Source of the DNA: an uncultured Lachnospiraceae bacterium
Lineage (GTDB): Bacteria; Bacillota; Clostridia; Lachnospirales; Lachnospiraceae
Assembly (NCBI GenBank): GCA_946626215.1
Contig: CAMOUD010000006.1
Location: 1-40,133 of the forward strand
Length of the DNA: 40,133 nucleotides
Direction of reading: 5' to 3'
The translations under genes were made by a program, and so were the position numbers. Below the pieces are notes generated by a model. The model was given only the letters and a program-made list of their open reading frames with translations. It was not told the DNA's origin and did not search any database. Numbering within the stretch: position 1 is the stretch's first letter; each line of letters opens with the position of its first letter. Positions 16,751 to 31,463 of this stretch are shown here, in pieces.

Positions 16751-17857
16751 ATGAAACTGCAGATCGCAAAAGCCAGTCTCCTGGAGGGGATCCAGATCGT
16801 CTCCAGGGCAGTCCCTTCCAAGACGACCATGCCCATCCTGGAATGCATCCTGATCGACGCTTCCGGACTGGATATCCGTCTGATCGCCAACGACATGGAG
16901 CTTGGCATCCAGACCCTTGTTCCCGGCATGATCCTGGAAAAGGGCATCGTCGCCATTGACGCCCAGATCTTTGCCAACATCGTCCGCAAGCTTCCGGACG
17001 CGGACGTCACCCTGACGGTCACAGGCGAAAAGGTCCAGATCAACTGTCAGAAGGCCAGGTTCAATATCCCGGGCCACGACGGTTCCGACTTTGTCTATCT
17101 GCCCGCTGTGGAAAGAAAAGAGGAGATCCGGATCACCCAGTACTCTCTGAGAGAGATGATCAACCGGACCATCTTTTCCATTTCCGGCAATGAGACCAGC
17201 GGCATGATGACCGGCGAGCTCATGGAGATCCGGGGAAATACCATGCGGATCGTGGCCCTGGACGGCCACAGGATCGCCATCCGGAACGTGGAACTGAATG
17301 AATCCTATGAGGACCGCAAGGCCATCATTCCCGGCAAGGCCCTGAATGAGATCAGCAAGATCCTGTCCGGCGATACCGAAAAGATGGTCAGCATCTTCTT
17401 TACCGACAGGCATGTCCTCTTTTCCTTCGAGGATACCATCGTGGTATCCCGTCTCATGGAGGGAGAATACTACCGGATCGACCGGATGCTGTCCACCTCC
17501 TATGTGACCAGGTTCTCGGTCCAGAGAAAGGAGCTCCTTTCCTGCATCGACCGGGCTACCCTGCTGGTCAAGGAAGAGGATAAGAAGCCGGTCATCCTGA
17601 TGATCACCGATGAAACGGTGGAACTGAAGATCAATACTGCCATGGGCAGCCTGGATGAGGTCATCGAGATCACCAAGGAAGGCCCGGACCTGAACATCGG
17701 CTTCAATCCCCGTTTCCTGATCGACGCCCTCAGGGCCACCGATGATGACGAGATCACCCTGTATCTGGTCAGCGCCAAGGCTCCCTGCTTTATCAGGGAT
17801 GAGGCAGGCCGGTACTGCTATCTCGTGCTTCCCGTAAACTTTATCACCATCGACTGA
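16751..17857 (+). CDS. dnaN: DNA polymerase III subunit beta (sliding clamp)
   Basis: 'MKLQIAKASLLEGIQIVSRAVPSKTTMPILECILIDA', C-terminal 'YCYLVLPVNF', position after dnaA. Confidence 0.97.
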   Translation: MKLQIAKASLLEGIQIVSRAVPSKTTMPILECILIDASGLDIRLIANDMELGIQTLVPGMILEKGIVAIDAQIFANIVRKLPDADVTLTVTGEKVQINCQKARFNIPGHDGSDFVYLPAVERKEEIRITQYSLREMINRTIFSISGNETSGMMTGELMEIRGNTMRIVALDGHRIAIRNVELNESYEDRKAIIPGKALNEISKILSGDTEKMVSIFFTDRHVLFSFEDTIVVSRLMEGEYYRIDRMLSTSYVTRFSVQRKELLSCIDRATLLVKEEDKKPVILMITDETVELKINTAMGSLDEVIEITKEGPDLNIGFNPRFLIDALRATDDDEITLYLVSAKAPCFIRDEAGRYCYLVLPVNFITID

Positions 17858-17872
17858 CAAAACGGACCGGAC

Positions 17873-18088
17873 ATGGAAATTACAATCAGGGATGAATTCA
17901 TCAAACTTGGCCAGGCACTGAAGCTGGCCGCGCTGGTCGGCAGCGGCGTCGAGGCCAAGTTCGTGATAGAAGAGGGCCGCGTGCAGGTGAACGGAGAGAC
18001 CGAGACACGGCGCGGCAGAAAACTCAGGGACGGAGATACAGTCTCCTTTGAAGGCAGGACCTTTACGGTCCGGTCCAGGGAGGCCTGA
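17873..18088 (+). CDS. yaaA: S4 domain RNA-binding protein (YaaA-type)
   Basis: 'IRDEFIKLGQALKLAALVGSGVEAKFVIEEGRVQVNGETETRRGRKL'; located between dnaN and recF. Confidence 0.93.
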   Translation: MEITIRDEFIKLGQALKLAALVGSGVEAKFVIEEGRVQVNGETETRRGRKLRDGDTVSFEGRTFTVRSREA

Positions 18089-18112
18089 GTCTGTTCCGGG
18101 TTCGGAGCATAC

Positions 18113-21282
<3,170 letters not shown>

Positions 21283-21305
21283 TACGGCTATATTGGAGTA
21301 AACGA

Positions 21306-23804
<2,499 letters not shown>

Positions 23805-23826
23805 GCAGAAAACAGGCATGAAGAAA

Positions 23827-23858
23827 GGCTTCAGATCCGCGAGGGTCTGAAGCCTTTT
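23827..23858 (+). terminator. Rho-independent terminator after gyrA
   Basis: GGCTTCAGA tccgcgaggg TCTGAAGCC TTTT. Confidence 0.85.
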
Positions 23859-23876
23859 GCAGGTAAAGGAAACTGA

Positions 23877-24572
23877 TCAGGGAAGGGAAAACCCCAGCTC
23901 ATGCATGGGGATCAGGCTCCCGTCCGTCAGGCTGTAGGCGTAAAAGAAGGGGTCGTCCGCCCCGCTCTGGTTCTTTACCAGAAATTTGATGAAGATCCGG
24001 GTGGTCTGGCCTTTGGAATTCAGGACAAAGCCCTGGACCTCCGTGCTTCTCAGGGCGTTTTCCGCCCGGACGGAAGGGTTCTGCTCCAGAAAGAGCCGGC
24101 CTGCCTTCTGGCTCAGCTCCGCCCCGTTCAGGCCAGCCCTTTCCAGGGCCTCCTGGCTGGTGACGACATGGCCGGTCTCATTGTCATAGACCAGGGAGTA
24201 GAGGGTATATTCCGTCAGTCCGTCCCGGGTCTCGCAGCTGATCAGGGTGGCCTGGAGGAGAGAGTCATTGATGCTGGCCACATAGGTCTGCAGGGTCATA
24301 TCCCTGTCGGGGTCGGCTCCGGCCGCCATGTAGCGGTCCTCCAGATCCAGGACGATTTCGTTGAGCTGGTCCGCTTCCGAGGGCGTTTCCGAGGATTTGA
24401 CAAAATGGGGCACCTTCATTTCCTGGTCGCCCCGGGTGCCCAGGGAAACGATATCCAGGGTGACAGGGTCCGGTTCCCGGGCCCCGCAGGCGCTCATAAA
24501 CGCCAGCAGGACTGCCAGAAGGGGGATTTTCAGAAGTCCGGTGATTGCGCGCAAATGTTTTTTCCTAAACAT
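23877..24572 (-). CDS. Putative lipoprotein (DUF3298/RsiV-like secreted protein)
   Basis: Signal peptide with a lipobox-like 'LLAVLLAFMSACG'; 'TSQEALERAGLNGAELSQKAGRLFLEQN...YSLTDGSLIPMHELGFSLP' resembles RsiV-type extracellular domains. Confidence 0.65.
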   Translation of the reverse strand: MFRKKHLRAITGLLKIPLLAVLLAFMSACGAREPDPVTLDIVSLGTRGDQEMKVPHFVKSSETPSEADQLNEIVLDLEDRYMAAGADPDRDMTLQTYVASINDSLLQATLISCETRDGLTEYTLYSLVYDNETGHVVTSQEALERAGLNGAELSQKAGRLFLEQNPSVRAENALRSTEVQGFVLNSKGQTTRIFIKFLVKNQSGADDPFFYAYSLTDGSLIPMHELGFSLP

Positions 24573-24743
24573 GTACCGTTCATCCTTTATTATGACTGAT
24601 CCTGCGGTAAGAGGGGCATGCTGCAGGTACAGGGTCCAATTGCTACATCGATTATACCAAATGCTTCAAAGTATGGTAGAATTATATACTGCCTGATTTT
24701 GAACAGAACATCCGCAGATTCGATTACAGGAGTTTAAGATAGA

Positions 24744-25418
24744 ATGAGACTCAGAAATATACCCGGCGCCCGTGACATCATCGCTGAAAGTCCCTGGATC
24801 GTTCAGGATCCGGAAGAAAAGAAGGGCTGCTGGAAGGAAGTATTTGGAAACGACAAACCTATCCATCTGGAGATCGGGACCGGCAAGGGAAGGTTCATCC
24901 TCCAGCTGGCCCTGGAAAATCCGGACATCAACTATATAGGACTGGAAAAATACTCCAGCGTCCTGATCCGGGCCCTGGAAAAACAGGACGAAGCCCTTCT
25001 TCCCAATCTTTTCTTTATCCGGGGAGACGCGGAGCTGATCACGGCCTATTTCGCGGAGGGAGAGATCGACAGGATCTATCTCAATTTCTCCGATCCCTGG
25101 CCCAAAAAACGCTATGCCAAAAGAAGACTTCCTTCAGGCGCCTACCTGTCCCGCTACAACGTGATCCTTTCCGAGGGCGGCCGGATCGAATTCAAGACCG
25201 ACAACCGGATGCTTTTTGACTACGCGGTGGACGAAGTCCCCGCCAGCCCCTTTCAGATCGCGGAGATCACCTATGACCTGCATGCGGATCCTGTCATGGG
25301 GGCCGGCAATATCATGACCGAGTACGAGGAGCGGTTCTCTGCCAAGGGCAACAAGATCTGCAAGTACATCCTGGTCAGAAAGGAAACAAAGGAAGGGACC
25401 CCGAATGAAGAAGAATAG
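24744..25418 (+). CDS. trmB: tRNA (guanosine(46)-N7)-methyltransferase TrmB
   Basis: 'PIHLEIGTGKGRFILQLALENPDINYIGLEKYSSVL', 'IYLNFSDPWPKKRYAKRRL'. Confidence 0.96.
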   Translation: MRLRNIPGARDIIAESPWIVQDPEEKKGCWKEVFGNDKPIHLEIGTGKGRFILQLALENPDINYIGLEKYSSVLIRALEKQDEALLPNLFFIRGDAELITAYFAEGEIDRIYLNFSDPWPKKRYAKRRLPSGAYLSRYNVILSEGGRIEFKTDNRMLFDYAVDEVPASPFQIAEITYDLHADPVMGAGNIMTEYEERFSAKGNKICKYILVRKETKEGTPNEEE

Positions 25419-27189
25419 GAAAAGGGGCCTGATGAAAACAGGAGGGATCTGGATCCTGACCCTTCTGATGGCCCTGTGGACGGTCTGTCCGGCCCTGGCC
25501 GCCCAGACTCCTTCTCAGGAGGGGGCAGCGGAGGAAGCGGCGGCCGGGGAGACTTCGGAGTCTTCCGCAGGTTCCACTGCCGCCGCTGCCGCGGAAGAAT
25601 GGCCCGAGGGCCCTGCCGTCAGCGCAGGGGCCGCCATTCTGGTGGAAGCGGATTCCGGCGCCATCCTTTACAGCCTCAACATGCATGACAGGCATTATCC
25701 TGCCAGCATCACCAAGATCCTGACGGCCCTGATCGCCTATGAGAACCTGGAGCCCTCTTCCATGATCCGTCTGACCGACGAAGCGGTCTACAGCGTTCCC
25801 TGGGACGGGACCAACATCGGCATGGATACGGGAGAATCCATCACCATGGAGCAGGCCCTCTACGCCTGCCTGACAGCCTCTGCCAACGAGGTCTCCAACG
25901 GACTGGCCGAAGCCGTATCGGGAAGCCTGTCCGCCTTCGCTGCCAGAATGAATGAAAAGGCCGCCTCTCTGGGCTGCCAGGATTCCAACTTTGTCAACGC
26001 CAACGGCCTGTTCAATGAGAACCATTATACCTCTGCCTATGACATGGCTCAGATCGCCAGGGCCTTTTTTTCCTATGACGATCTCTGCATGGTATCGGGC
26101 ACGGTCCAGTACCACTTCAAGGCCACCCAGACCCAGCCGGATGAATTCTGGATCCGGACCCGCCACAAGATGCTGACGGGAGAGGTCCCCTACGAAGGCG
26201 TGGTCGGCGGCAAGACAGGCTATACGGATGAGGCCAGGAACACCCTGGTGACCTGCGCCAGGCGCGGGAACATGAAGCTGATCTGCGTCGTTCTGGAGGA
26301 GGAGCCCGGCGTCCAGTTCGAGGATACCGCAAAGCTCTTTGACTATGGCTTTGACAACTTCGTCAAGATCCCCGTCAGGGATCTGGAGAACGGGACTGTC
26401 AATCCGGAGGCCGGCTTTATGACCAAGGGCCGGGATGTATACGGGTCCAGCGTGACCCCTCTTTCCATTGATTCCGATGCCTCCGTGGTCCTGCCCGCAG
26501 GGGCCGATGCGGAAAGCCTCCGGTCTGCCATTGTTGGCGCGGATACCTATGTCAATATAAAAAAGACCCTGGCAAAGACCAATGAGATCCGTCTTTCCGG
26601 AATCACCGATCCTGATACCCAGGAGGTACCGGCAGAGGAAGAGCGGAAAGAGGAAGAAACGGAAACGTCCACGGAAACATCCGCGGAGCCTGACGCGTCC
26701 GCGGATCCGTCAGCAGCGGATACATCCGCGTCCGCGGAAGAGGCAGCGGAGGGAGAGACCCTGGCCCGGACCGCGGATACCGGCGAGACGGCCGCTCCGG
26801 CCGCCCAGGTCCCCTATGACGCTGCGGCCGCCGTCAGGTCCTATACCATGGGCGCGGTCCGCTACCGCTACGGAGACAGAGTGGTAGGCTACGCGGATAT
26901 CATCTTCCAGGATTCCTCCGCCGCGGAAAGGGAGAACCGGGAACACCAGGGCTATGAGCCCTCCGGGAACCGGAGCATGCTCGGGAACCTGGTCCATTTT
27001 GGCGCGGGAGGGACCCTGTATCTGAATATCACGGGGATCCTGATCCTGATCCTGGTCCTGGCGGCTGCCGCGATCACGGTCATCATGATCACGTCCTACC
27101 GGGATTATAAAAAACGCATGAAGCAGCGCCGGAAACGCCGGAGGAGAAGAAAATCCAGAAAGGCTGCAGGAAGGCGGACAAATGAATAA
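25405..27189 (+). CDS. Serine-type D-Ala-D-Ala carboxypeptidase (S11, PBP5-like) with C-terminal TM and basic tail
   Basis: 'YPASITKILTALIAYENL' (SxxK), 'TASANEVSNGLAE' (SxN), 'VGGKTGYTDEARNTLV' (KTG). Confidence 0.93.
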   Translation: MKKNRKRGLMKTGGIWILTLLMALWTVCPALAAQTPSQEGAAEEAAAGETSESSAGSTAAAAAEEWPEGPAVSAGAAILVEADSGAILYSLNMHDRHYPASITKILTALIAYENLEPSSMIRLTDEAVYSVPWDGTNIGMDTGESITMEQALYACLTASANEVSNGLAEAVSGSLSAFAARMNEKAASLGCQDSNFVNANGLFNENHYTSAYDMAQIARAFFSYDDLCMVSGTVQYHFKATQTQPDEFWIRTRHKMLTGEVPYEGVVGGKTGYTDEARNTLVTCARRGNMKLICVVLEEEPGVQFEDTAKLFDYGFDNFVKIPVRDLENGTVNPEAGFMTKGRDVYGSSVTPLSIDSDASVVLPAGADAESLRSAIVGADTYVNIKKTLAKTNEIRLSGITDPDTQEVPAEEERKEEETETSTETSAEPDASADPSAADTSASAEEAAEGETLARTADTGETAAPAAQVPYDAAAAVRSYTMGAVRYRYGDRVVGYADIIFQDSSAAERENREHQGYEPSGNRSMLGNLVHFGAGGTLYLNITGILILILVLAAAAITVIMITSYRDYKKRMKQRRKRRRRRKSRKAAGRRTNE

Positions 27190-28684
27190 AAAGGAAGTAA
27201 GCGGGCAGAAAAAAGAGATGCCCAGGCTCCTCCTGCGGGCGGGCTGCGCCCTGCTCCTGGCAGCGGTCCTGTATCCCGCGGCCCCTGCCAGGGCCCGGGA
27301 GGGAGTCCTGGCCCATCCGGACCATACCATAGCGGAGGGCGTTTCCATAGGCGGAGAGGATGTCTCCGGCATGACGGAAGAGGAGGCCCTCGCCTATCTG
27401 GAAGACCTGGCCCGGGAGGCGGGCGGCCAGACCCTGACCCTGCAGGGGGAGGAAGAGGACCAGAAAAAGGACTTCCGCATGGAGGATCTGGGCTATGCCT
27501 GGACCAATCCGGAGGTCATTGACGAGGCCGGGAGCCTGGGGCACGGGAAGAATATCCTGACCAGGTTCCGGGAGACCTCAGATCTGGTCCGGGAGCCCAG
27601 AGACTTTTCCATGGGCTTTGATTTTGACCGGGAGGCCATTCTTTCCGTCATTCAAAAGGACTGCGCCTCCTTCGACCAGGACGTTGTCAACGGAAGGATC
27701 GAAAGAAAAGAGGAGGGGGCCGTCTATGTTCCGGGCCAGCCCGGATATGAAGTGAAGGCGGAAGCCTCCGCGGACCGGGTCTACGCCTACCTGACAAGTG
27801 ACTGGGACGGAAGGTCCCCCGCCGTCAGAAAGCTGGAGATCGAGGTCACTCCCTACAAGGGAACGGAAGAGGAGATCGGCATGTGCACGGACCTCCTGGG
27901 CCGCTACACCACCTATTTCTCCCAGGGAGACTATTCCAGGTGCCGGAACATAGAGAACGGCTGCTCTCTGGCCTCGGATGAGATCCTGATGCCGGGCGAT
28001 ACCTTTTCGGTCCTGGACCACCTGACTCCCTTCGAGGAAAGCAACGGCTACTATTACGCCGGCTCCTATCTCAACAATGAAGTCGTCCAGAGCCTGGGCG
28101 GCGGCATCTGCCAGGTCTCCACGACCCTCTACAATGCCGTGATCCGGGCGGAGCTGGAGGTCCTGGAGAGGAAGAACCATTCCCTGATGGTCGGCTATGT
28201 GGAGCCCTCCATGGACGCGGCCATAGCCGAATCGGCCGGCATGGATATGAAGTTCAAAAATGACCTGAACTATCCTGTCTATATCTGGGGCCAGGCCGGA
28301 GGCGGCGCCATTACCTTTGAGATCTACGGAAAAGAGGAAAGGAGCAGCGACCGGGAGATCAGCTTTTACAGCCAGGTCCTGAGCTGGACCTATCCCAACA
28401 AGACCTATGAGCCGGTCTCTTCCATGTCCCTGGGCTCCAGGAGCACGGAGAGCGGCCATACAGGCTGCAGGGCCCAGCTGATCAAGGTCGTAAAGGAAAA
28501 GGGAGAGGTGGTCTCCAGCGAAGTCTTCAATGACAGCAACTACGCCATGACCCCCACCAAGATCAAGATCGGGACCGGCGGGAACAATTCCTCCGGCCTT
28601 ATCAGCGCCATCCGGTCGGGAAACGAAGGAAGCATTTCCTCTCAGATCAGCAAGATCAAAAACAAGAACAAGAAAAAGAAATAA
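27182..28684 (+). CDS. VanW family protein with an N-terminal peptidoglycan-binding-like (PG_binding_4) domain
   Basis: 'GVSIGGEDVSGMTEEEALAYLEDLA'; VanW core 'NGYYYAGSYLNNEVVQSLGGGICQVSTTLYNAVIRAELEVLERKNHSLMVGYVEPSMDAAI'. Confidence 0.92.
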   Translation: MNKKEVSGQKKEMPRLLLRAGCALLLAAVLYPAAPARAREGVLAHPDHTIAEGVSIGGEDVSGMTEEEALAYLEDLAREAGGQTLTLQGEEEDQKKDFRMEDLGYAWTNPEVIDEAGSLGHGKNILTRFRETSDLVREPRDFSMGFDFDREAILSVIQKDCASFDQDVVNGRIERKEEGAVYVPGQPGYEVKAEASADRVYAYLTSDWDGRSPAVRKLEIEVTPYKGTEEEIGMCTDLLGRYTTYFSQGDYSRCRNIENGCSLASDEILMPGDTFSVLDHLTPFEESNGYYYAGSYLNNEVVQSLGGGICQVSTTLYNAVIRAELEVLERKNHSLMVGYVEPSMDAAIAESAGMDMKFKNDLNYPVYIWGQAGGGAITFEIYGKEERSSDREISFYSQVLSWTYPNKTYEPVSSMSLGSRSTESGHTGCRAQLIKVVKEKGEVVSSEVFNDSNYAMTPTKIKIGTGGNNSSGLISAIRSGNEGSISSQISKIKNKNKKKK

Positions 28685-28688
28685 GACT

Positions 28689-29642
28689 ATGAAGCTCAGG
28701 ACCGGCAAGATCGGCAGGACAGTCCTGGACCGATCCGTCTACAAAAGAATAGAGTCCCCCCTCAGGGGAGAGGACGGGATCCCGGCGGACCCTGAAGGAC
28801 GGGTGGCCGTGACCGCGGACCCTGTTACCCTGGGAGGCAGCCGGGCCGGAGAGCTGAGCGTATACGCCGCCATCGGAGACCTGGCCTCCCTGGGAGCCAG
28901 ACCGACCCGTTTCATGCCGGTCATCCTTCTGCCTGAGGACAGTGAGGAGAGCCTTCTCCGGGAGATCATGGACCAGATCCAGAGGGTCTGCCGGACAGAA
29001 GGAATCCGGATCTCAGGCGGACATACCGAGGTGACCCGGGCTGTCAGTCAGCCCCTGGTGATCGGGACCGGGATCGGAACCGTCTTTGCTCCCAGAAGGC
29101 CGGACCTTTTCGGACCGGGAGATTCGGTCCTTATGACCAAATGGGCCGGCCTGGAGGGCACCTACATCCTCTCCATGGACAGGGAAAAGGTCCTGAAGGA
29201 CCGGTTCCCGGTGGCCATGGTGGAAAGGACAAGGAAGTATTATGAATGGCTGAGCGTGACCCGTGACGCGGCTGCCGCAGCCATGTCCGGTGACTGTCTG
29301 ATGCATGACTGCTCGGACGGCGGCATCTTTGCCGCCCTCTGGAGCCTGGCTGACATCACAGGTACCGGACTTTCCATAGACCTGGCCCGGATCCCCTTAA
29401 GGCAGGAGACCATTGAATACAGCGAGTATCTGGGCCTGCATCCTTACAGGATGGCATCGGGCGGGAGCCTGCTTGTCGTGACCTCCCATCCGGAGGCTGC
29501 CCTGGCCTGCCTGCGGGAGGCCGGGATCCCGGCAGTCCGGATCGGACAGCTGACAGAGGGAAAGGCAAGGGTCCTGGTGAACGGAGACGATACCAGCTGC
29601 CTGGACCTTCCCGGCCCGGATGCCCTGACCGGCGTACTGTAA
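28689..29642 (+). CDS. AIR synthase-related / HypE-like protein
   Basis: 'MKLRTGKIGRTVLDRSVYKRI', 'ELSVYAAIGDLASLGARPTRF', 'ISGGHTEVTRAVSQPLVIGTGIG', 'LMHDCSDGGIFAALWSLAD' match AIRS/AIRS_C organisation. Confidence 0.85.
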   Translation: MKLRTGKIGRTVLDRSVYKRIESPLRGEDGIPADPEGRVAVTADPVTLGGSRAGELSVYAAIGDLASLGARPTRFMPVILLPEDSEESLLREIMDQIQRVCRTEGIRISGGHTEVTRAVSQPLVIGTGIGTVFAPRRPDLFGPGDSVLMTKWAGLEGTYILSMDREKVLKDRFPVAMVERTRKYYEWLSVTRDAAAAAMSGDCLMHDCSDGGIFAALWSLADITGTGLSIDLARIPLRQETIEYSEYLGLHPYRMASGGSLLVVTSHPEAALACLREAGIPAVRIGQLTEGKARVLVNGDDTSCLDLPGPDALTGVL

Positions 29643-29672
29643 ACCAAGATAGAGAGAGAGGATTGAAATACA

Positions 29673-30173
29673 ATGACAACACTGACAACACTGGACGAAC
29701 ATGTTCTTGCCATTATTGAAAAGAACAGCAGGATCAATACCAAGGAACTGGCCATCCTTCTGGGAACGGAAGAGAAGGAGATCCGGGATTCCCTGGTCCG
29801 CCTGGAGGAGAACGGCGTAATCTGCGGCTACCATACCATGGTGGACTGGGACAAGACCGGCGTGGAAAAGGTCACGGCCCTGATCGAGGTCAGAGTCACT
29901 CCCCAGAGGGGCAAGGGCTTTGATGAGATCGCGGAAAGGATTTACAAGTATCCCGAGGTCAACAGTGTCTATCTGATTTCCGGCGGCTATGATCTTCTGG
30001 TCTCTCTGGAGGGCAAGAGCCTCAAGCAGGTCTCCTCCTTCGTGACCAACAAGCTGTCCACTCTGGATACGGTCATTGGGACCACCACCCACTTTATCCT
30101 GAAAAAGTATAAGGATCATGGAACGATCATGACCCGCAAGCATGAAGATCAGAGGGAGATGATTACGCCGTGA
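29673..30173 (+). CDS. Lrp/AsnC family transcriptional regulator
   Basis: HTH 'VLAIIEKNSRINTKELAILLGTEEKEIRDSLVRLEENGVICGYHTMVDW' plus a RAM-like domain. Confidence 0.93.
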   Translation: MTTLTTLDEHVLAIIEKNSRINTKELAILLGTEEKEIRDSLVRLEENGVICGYHTMVDWDKTGVEKVTALIEVRVTPQRGKGFDEIAERIYKYPEVNSVYLISGGYDLLVSLEGKSLKQVSSFVTNKLSTLDTVIGTTTHFILKKYKDHGTIMTRKHEDQREMITP

Positions 30174-31357
30174 GTGAAAATAAGAAAAAACAGGTCCTGT
30201 CTGAAAAGTGCCTGGGGATCCAGCCTTCCGGGATCCGGAAATTCTTCGATATCGTCAGTGAGATGAAGGATGCCATTTCCCTGGGCGTTGGAGAACCGGA
30301 CTTCGATACCCCCTGGCATATCCGGGATGAGGGCATTTATTCCCTGGAAAAGGGCCGTACCTTCTATACTTCCAATTCGGGCCTCAAGGAGCTCCGGGAA
30401 GAGATCGCCCGCTATATGAAGAGGACCCAGGGCATCGACTATGATCCCATCAGGGAGGTCTTTATCACTGTGGGCGGAAGCGAGGCCATTGACCTCATGT
30501 TCCGGGCCATGATCAATGAAGGAGACGAGGTCCTCCTGCCCCAGCCCTCCTATGTATCCTACCTGCCCTGTACGGTCCTGGCGGACGGCGTTCCCGTGGT
30601 CATCGACCTGAAGGAGGAAAAAGAGTTCCGTCTGACAGCCGCCGAGCTGGAGGAAAAGATCACCGACCGGTCCAAGATCCTGGTCCTGCCCTTCCCCAAC
30701 AACCCGACCGGATCCATCATGACCAGGGAAGACCTGGAGGAGATCGCCAGGGTCTGCATCGAGCACGACCTGTATGTCCTTTCCGATGAGATCTACGGGG
30801 AGCTGACCTACGGGTCGACCCACGTCAGCATTGCCTCCCTGCCCGGCATGCGGGAGAGGACCATTGTCGTCAACGGCTTCTCCAAGGCCTATGCCATGAC
30901 CGGCTGGCGCCTGGGCTATGCCTGCGGTCCGGAGGAGATCATCGCCCAGATGGTCAAGATCCACCAGTTCGCCATCATGTGCGCCCCCACCACTTCCCAG
31001 TACGCGGCCGTGGAAGCCCTGCGCAACGGAGATGAGGATGTGGCCATGATGCGGGAGGCCTATAACCAGAGGAGACGGTTCGTGGTCTTCAAGCTCAGAG
31101 AAATGGGCCTTCCCTGCTTTGAGCCCAGGGGAGCCTTCTATGTCTTCCCCTGCATCCGGGAATTCGGGATGACCAGTGAAGAATTTGCCACCAGGCTCCT
31201 GAAGGAGGAAAAGGTCGCCATCGTGCCCGGGACCGCCTTCGGAGACAGCGGAGAAGGGTTCCTCAGGATATCCTACGCCTATTCCCTGGACAACCTCAGG
31301 AAGGCCCTGGGCCGTCTGTCCCGCTTCGTGGACAGGCTGAGAGAGGCGGAAGGCTGA
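30170..31357 (+). CDS. PLP-dependent aminotransferase, class I/II
   Basis: 'LGVGEPDFDTPWHIRDEG', 'LPFPNNPTGSIM', 'VLSDEIYGELTY', 'VNGFSKAYAMTGWRLGY'. Confidence 0.95.
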   Translation: MSENKKKQVLSEKCLGIQPSGIRKFFDIVSEMKDAISLGVGEPDFDTPWHIRDEGIYSLEKGRTFYTSNSGLKELREEIARYMKRTQGIDYDPIREVFITVGGSEAIDLMFRAMINEGDEVLLPQPSYVSYLPCTVLADGVPVVIDLKEEKEFRLTAAELEEKITDRSKILVLPFPNNPTGSIMTREDLEEIARVCIEHDLYVLSDEIYGELTYGSTHVSIASLPGMRERTIVVNGFSKAYAMTGWRLGYACGPEEIIAQMVKIHQFAIMCAPTTSQYAAVEALRNGDEDVAMMREAYNQRRRFVVFKLREMGLPCFEPRGAFYVFPCIREFGMTSEEFATRLLKEEKVAIVPGTAFGDSGEGFLRISYAYSLDNLRKALGRLSRFVDRLREAEG

Positions 31358-31404
31358 GGATGGCCGGAGGCTGAAAAAGAGCCGCGCTGAAAACAGAAAT
31401 AAGA

Positions 31405-31463
31405 AAAAGACCGGGAGCCCCGGACGCGGAAAGAACTGCCGCGTCGGGGCTCCCCGGTCTTTT
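31405..31463. terminator. Bidirectional terminator between convergent genes
   Basis: aaaagaCCGGGagccccggacgcgg aaagaactg ccgcgtcggggctCCCCGGtctttt: about 20-bp stem with two bulges, A-tract before and T-tract after. Confidence 0.9.
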
